Assembly: GCA_007118555.1 (NCBI GenBank)
Contig: SKRJ01000119.1
Coordinates: 1 to 9,194, forward strand
DNA length: 9,194 nt
Direction of reading: 5' to 3'
From: Anaerolineae bacterium
GTDB taxonomy: Bacteria; Chloroflexota; Anaerolineae; UBA1429
In this document: in pieces, positions 6,767-9,194 of the stretch
How positions within the stretch are numbered: position 1 is the stretch's first letter
How the letters are laid out: every line of letters begins with the position of its first letter
The notes under the pieces: model-generated
Seen by the model: only the letters and a program-made list of their open reading frames with translations
Databases searched by the model: none
Told to the model about the DNA's origin: nothing
Program-made: the position numbers and the translations under genes

Positions 6767-7844
6767 CGAGGTTCTGTCTGCTCTGAACGAGATAAAAGAG
6801 GCCGGTCAGCCGATCACCCAAGAGCAACTGGAGCGCATCTCTGGTCCCAGTCGCTCTGAGGGAAGGCTCTTTGCCGAGCGCCTGGCGCAGTTGCCCGACA
6901 CAAGGCGGCTGGAGATTGTGTCCACCCTGGCGCATCATGCGCAAGAGGATTTTGCGCTGACCTTTGACGAGATATTCCGCGCCTGTTTGGATGACGAGAG
7001 CCCGCAGGTGCGACGGCAGGCTGTCGAGGCGCTGTGGGAGGATGAGCGCATCGATCTGGCGCCCCGGCTGGTGGAGCTGGTGCAGGAGGACCCCAGCCCC
7101 GAGGTGCGCGCCGCGGCGGCCTCGTCGCTGGGCCGGTTCGTGTTCATGGCCGAATGCGACGAGATCCCCAAAGCCAGAGGCCAGCAGGTGCGCGAGGCGC
7201 TGGAGCGGGTCATTCGCTCTGAGCACGAGCCGGTTGAGGTGCGTCGGCGGGCCGTCGAGTCGATCGCGTTCATCAATGACAACACCGTACGGCAGATCAT
7301 CGATCGGGCCTATGGCGACGAACAGATCGAGATGCGCACCAGCGCCGTTTTTGCCATGGCCCGCAGCGCCGATCGCTTTTGGGCCGATACGGTAGAGGCC
7401 GAGCTCCATAGCGATCTGCCGGCCATGCGCCTGGAGGCGGTCCGGGCCTGTGGCGAGATCGCGGTCAACAGCGCGATTCCGACCCTTGTGCGCATGATCT
7501 CTGAGGATCGCGATGAGGATGTGCGGATCATGGCGGTGTGGGCCCTGGGGCAGATCGGCGGCAACCGGGCGCGCCGGGCCCTGGAGCAACTGCTCGAGGG
7601 CGAGAGCCTCGTTCTGGCAGAGGCGGCCCAAGAGGCGTTGGACGAGATGGATTTTCTGCACGAGTCCCTCGATCTGATGGTGCTGGATCTGTCGAACCAG
7701 GAGATCCTCGAGGAAAGCGTAGAAGACAGCGAGGCCAGCGAGTATCGTCGAGAGTTCCATCGCTATGTGGATGAGGATGAGGACCAGGAGGAACCCGACG
7801 ACGATGACGAGGATTGGCCGGACGAGTTCCTCGAGATCGGCTGA
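6762..7844 (+). CDS. HEAT-repeat protein with a strongly acidic C-terminal tail
   Basis: The 360-residue protein consists of HEAT (PBS lyase-like) helical repeats, which usually form curved scaffolds for binding protein partners; no enzymatic motif is visible. Repeats run from about residue 75 to 300, seen as recurring VRRQAVEALWE, VRAAAASSLG, VRRRAVESIA, MRLEAVRACG and VRIMAVWALGQIG patterns, usually D-x-V-R followed by A-A-x-x-L-G. From about residue 310 the chain becomes acidic, and residues 337-355 are almost wholly Asp and Glu with a Trp and Pro (DEDEDQEE, then DDDDEDWPDE). No signal peptide or membrane segment is seen, so it is probably cytosolic. The ATG at 6762 has AGAGG (6753-6757) upstream; an in-frame extension back to 6564 lies inside rseP and lacks support. 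The acylphosphatase gene follows after 16 bases. The partner is unknown. Confidence 0.85.
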   Translation: MSEVLSALNEIKEAGQPITQEQLERISGPSRSEGRLFAERLAQLPDTRRLEIVSTLAHHAQEDFALTFDEIFRACLDDESPQVRRQAVEALWEDERIDLAPRLVELVQEDPSPEVRAAAASSLGRFVFMAECDEIPKARGQQVREALERVIRSEHEPVEVRRRAVESIAFINDNTVRQIIDRAYGDEQIEMRTSAVFAMARSADRFWADTVEAELHSDLPAMRLEAVRACGEIAVNSAIPTLVRMISEDRDEDVRIMAVWALGQIGGNRARRALEQLLEGESLVLAEAAQEALDEMDFLHESLDLMVLDLSNQEILEESVEDSEASEYRREFHRYVDEDEDQEEPDDDDEDWPDEFLEIG

Positions 7845-7860
7845 CCAAGAGGCGTATACC

Positions 7861-8163
7861 ATGCCCGACGAGCCCCCCGACCAGCCAGAGATTCGTCAGT
7901 TCGAGGCCATCGTGCACGGGCGCGTGCAGGGCGTCAACTTTCGGCATCACACCAGAACGCAGGCCCTTGCGCTTGGCCTGGCCGGCTATGTACGCAACCG
8001 GCCCGATGGAACTGTCCAGGTGGTGGCCCAGGGCGAGGAGCGGGCCTTGAGCAAGATGCTTGGTTGGCTGCATCGGGGCCCCATGCTGGCGGACGTGCGC
8101 AAGGTGGATGTAACCTGGCAGGACGGGCAAGAGTCAATGGGCGATTTCAAGGTGCGTATCTAG
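7861..8163 (+). CDS. Acylphosphatase
   Basis: This 100-residue protein matches acylphosphatase, a small cytosolic enzyme that hydrolyses carboxyl-phosphate bonds such as acetyl phosphate and 1,3-bisphosphoglycerate. The first signature, G20-R-V-Q-G-V-x-F-R28, contains the phosphate-cradle Arg (R28). The second, GYVRNRPDGTVQVVAQG, contains the catalytic Asn (N46). Its length is close to the usual 90-100. The ATG at 7861 has AAGAGG (7847-7852) 8 bases before it. The family motif begins after a short, acidic N-terminal segment rich in Pro, which is slightly longer than in typical members. The gene sits between the HEAT gene and the FecR-domain gene, whose ATG follows its stop codon immediately. 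A direct link of function to these neighbours is not apparent. An alternative is the acylphosphatase-like domain of HypF, but the small free-standing form excludes that. Confidence 0.95.
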   Translation: MPDEPPDQPEIRQFEAIVHGRVQGVNFRHHTRTQALALGLAGYVRNRPDGTVQVVAQGEERALSKMLGWLHRGPMLADVRKVDVTWQDGQESMGDFKVRI

Positions 8164-9194
8164 ATGAGAGAGAACCCGGAGCGTGGCGCCTGGGGCGTGC
8201 TGCTTGCGGCCTTTGCGATCTTTTGCCTGCTGGCCGTGAGCATTCCCGTAGGCGCGCGCCACCATATCCTCAACTCGGAACGGGAGCAGGTGGCGATCGT
8301 CGAGTCCCTCGTGGGCACGGTCATTATCGAGCTGCCGGTGGGGGCCGGCCCCCAACCCCTCACCCGTGGCAACAGCATGCAGATCCCCGAAGGCACCCTG
8401 ATCTATGTGGACGAGACCTCGGAAGCGGTGGTCACCTTTTTCGATCACAGCTTTATGCGCCTCTTTTCGGGCGCAGCCGTGCGCATCGAGACCCTGCGAT
8501 CCCCCCGCTACCAGTCCAGCCCGCTGCCCGCCTCGTTGCGCCTCCGGCTGTTGACAGGCCGTATCCGCATCGGTACCGCCCTCTCGACCACGGCGCCGGT
8601 AGAAATGTGGGTATCTACACTGTATGGACAAACGCGCCTCGCTGAGGATGGCAGCTATGCCATCGAGGTGGGTCAGGATCGCGCCGAGATCATCGCCTAT
8701 CGCGGCCACGCTGACGTGATTGCCCAGTACCAGCAGATACGCCTGGAACCGCGCGAGAGAACCCATATCATCCCGGGGCAACCCCCCGAGACGCCCACGG
8801 GCGTGGCCAGAAACCTGATCGCCAACGGCGAGTTCCAGGAGCCCTTGGCCGAGTGGCGCATCTTTAATGATCAGGGCACCGATGGGGGCGACATCGACGG
8901 CATCGCCGAGCGCGTCGTGGACGAGGGACGCGAGGCGATCCGCCTGTACCGCACCGGCGCCTGGGGCAATCACTGCCAGACGATCCTGGAGCAGAATATC
9001 GATGCCGTGATCCCCGATCCGGCCACCTCGCTGGTGGTGCGCGCCACGGTCAAGGTGCGCTATCAGGCCCTCTCGGGCGGCGGCTATCTGGCGTCCGAGT
9101 ATCCGCTGATGATCCGCATCACCTATCGTGACGTATACGACAGCGAGGCCGAGTGGGTTCAGGGCTTCTACTATCAGAACGTGGACAACAACCC
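8164..9194 (+). CDS. FecR-domain protein with one N-terminal membrane helix (3'-truncated by window edge)
   Basis: The frame runs open from ATG 8164 to the end of the window without a stop, giving 343 codons of an incomplete protein. Residues 9-31 (AWGVLLAAFAIFCLLAV...) form a hydrophobic segment after a short charged N-terminus, either a membrane anchor or a signal peptide (VGA at 29-31 could be a cleavage site). Residues about 45-200 look like a FecR domain: a beta-rich region with IVESLVGTV, IPEGTLIYVDE, VVTFFDHSFMRLFSG and LLTGRIRIGT. From residue 217 (NLIANGEF) the sequence resembles a beta-sandwich module of carbohydrate-binding or galactose-binding type. Unlike E. coli FecR, it lacks a cytoplasmic anti-sigma part and no sigma factor gene lies alongside. 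The start follows the acylphosphatase TAG directly, with AAGGTG 9 bases upstream, suggesting co-translation. Confidence 0.8.
   Translation, partial: MRENPERGAWGVLLAAFAIFCLLAVSIPVGARHHILNSEREQVAIVESLVGTVIIELPVGAGPQPLTRGNSMQIPEGTLIYVDETSEAVVTFFDHSFMRLFSGAAVRIETLRSPRYQSSPLPASLRLRLLTGRIRIGTALSTTAPVEMWVSTLYGQTRLAEDGSYAIEVGQDRAEIIAYRGHADVIAQYQQIRLEPRERTHIIPGQPPETPTGVARNLIANGEFQEPLAEWRIFNDQGTDGGDIDGIAERVVDEGREAIRLYRTGAWGNHCQTILEQNIDAVIPDPATSLVVRATVKVRYQALSGGGYLASEYPLMIRITYRDVYDSEAEWVQGFYYQNVDNN

Noticed and set aside
6687..7862. 391-codon open frame on the - strand opposite the HEAT gene
   Set aside because: It mirrors the HEAT repeats, and its apparent regularity reflects the repeat periodicity on the coding strand.
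8134..8973. 279-codon open frame on the - strand opposite the FecR-domain gene
   Set aside because: The + strand frame in the same stretch has a membrane segment and FecR-like pattern and is open to the window edge; the antisense frame shows no such features.
1..9194. CRISPR array, insertion sequence, tRNA or rRNA gene
   Set aside because: No regularly spaced repeats, transposase motifs, terminal inverted repeats or tRNA-like cloverleaf were seen anywhere in the window.

Overview
The window is GC-rich and every convincing gene reads on the + strand. It holds a partial lon, a PHP-AlbA_2 fusion gene, a YpeA-type acetyltransferase, ribonuclease Z, isopentenyl phosphate kinase, an RseP-type membrane protease, a HEAT-repeat protein, an acylphosphatase and the first part of a FecR-domain protein. 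An isopentenyl phosphate kinase of archaeal type in an otherwise bacterial gene set suggests Chloroflexota, probably an Anaerolineae-like lineage, because that phylum is known to carry this enzyme. The taxonomy is an inference from gene content; no rRNA gene is present.

Layout. Positions 2-1432 hold the C-terminal half of Lon (AAA+ module plus Ser-Lys protease domain). The PHP-AlbA_2 gene (1392-3239) starts inside the end of lon. A YpeA-like GNAT gene (3236-3685) follows through an ATGA overlap. After a 119-base gap with a strong GC-rich hairpin come rnz (3805-4794) and, 17 bases later, the isopentenyl phosphate kinase gene (4812-5618). A perfect 24-base inverted repeat closes that gene. A 37-base spacer with a second palindrome leads to the RseP-type protease (5656-6690). 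The next gap holds the best promoter candidate of the window, an extended -10 box, followed by an 11-base direct repeat at the start of the HEAT gene (6762-7844). Acylphosphatase (7861-8163) and the FecR-domain gene (8164 to the window end) follow with almost no spacing. The FecR-domain gene is open at the right edge.

How the genes fit together. The tight spacing suggests three transcription groups: lon/PHP-AlbA_2/GNAT; rnz/IPK/rseP; and HEAT/acyP/FecR. The first and second also share a theme of protein and RNA quality control (Lon, RNase Z, RseP). IPK makes isopentenyl diphosphate, and it sits next to rseP, where many bacteria keep the isoprenoid genes dxr, uppS and cdsA. The points that most merit a second look are the PHP-AlbA_2 fusion with its unassigned C-terminal domain, the IPK-rseP pairing, the nucleic-acid symmetry elements at three gene junctions, and the possible protease-substrate relation between the RseP-type protease and the FecR-domain membrane protein.
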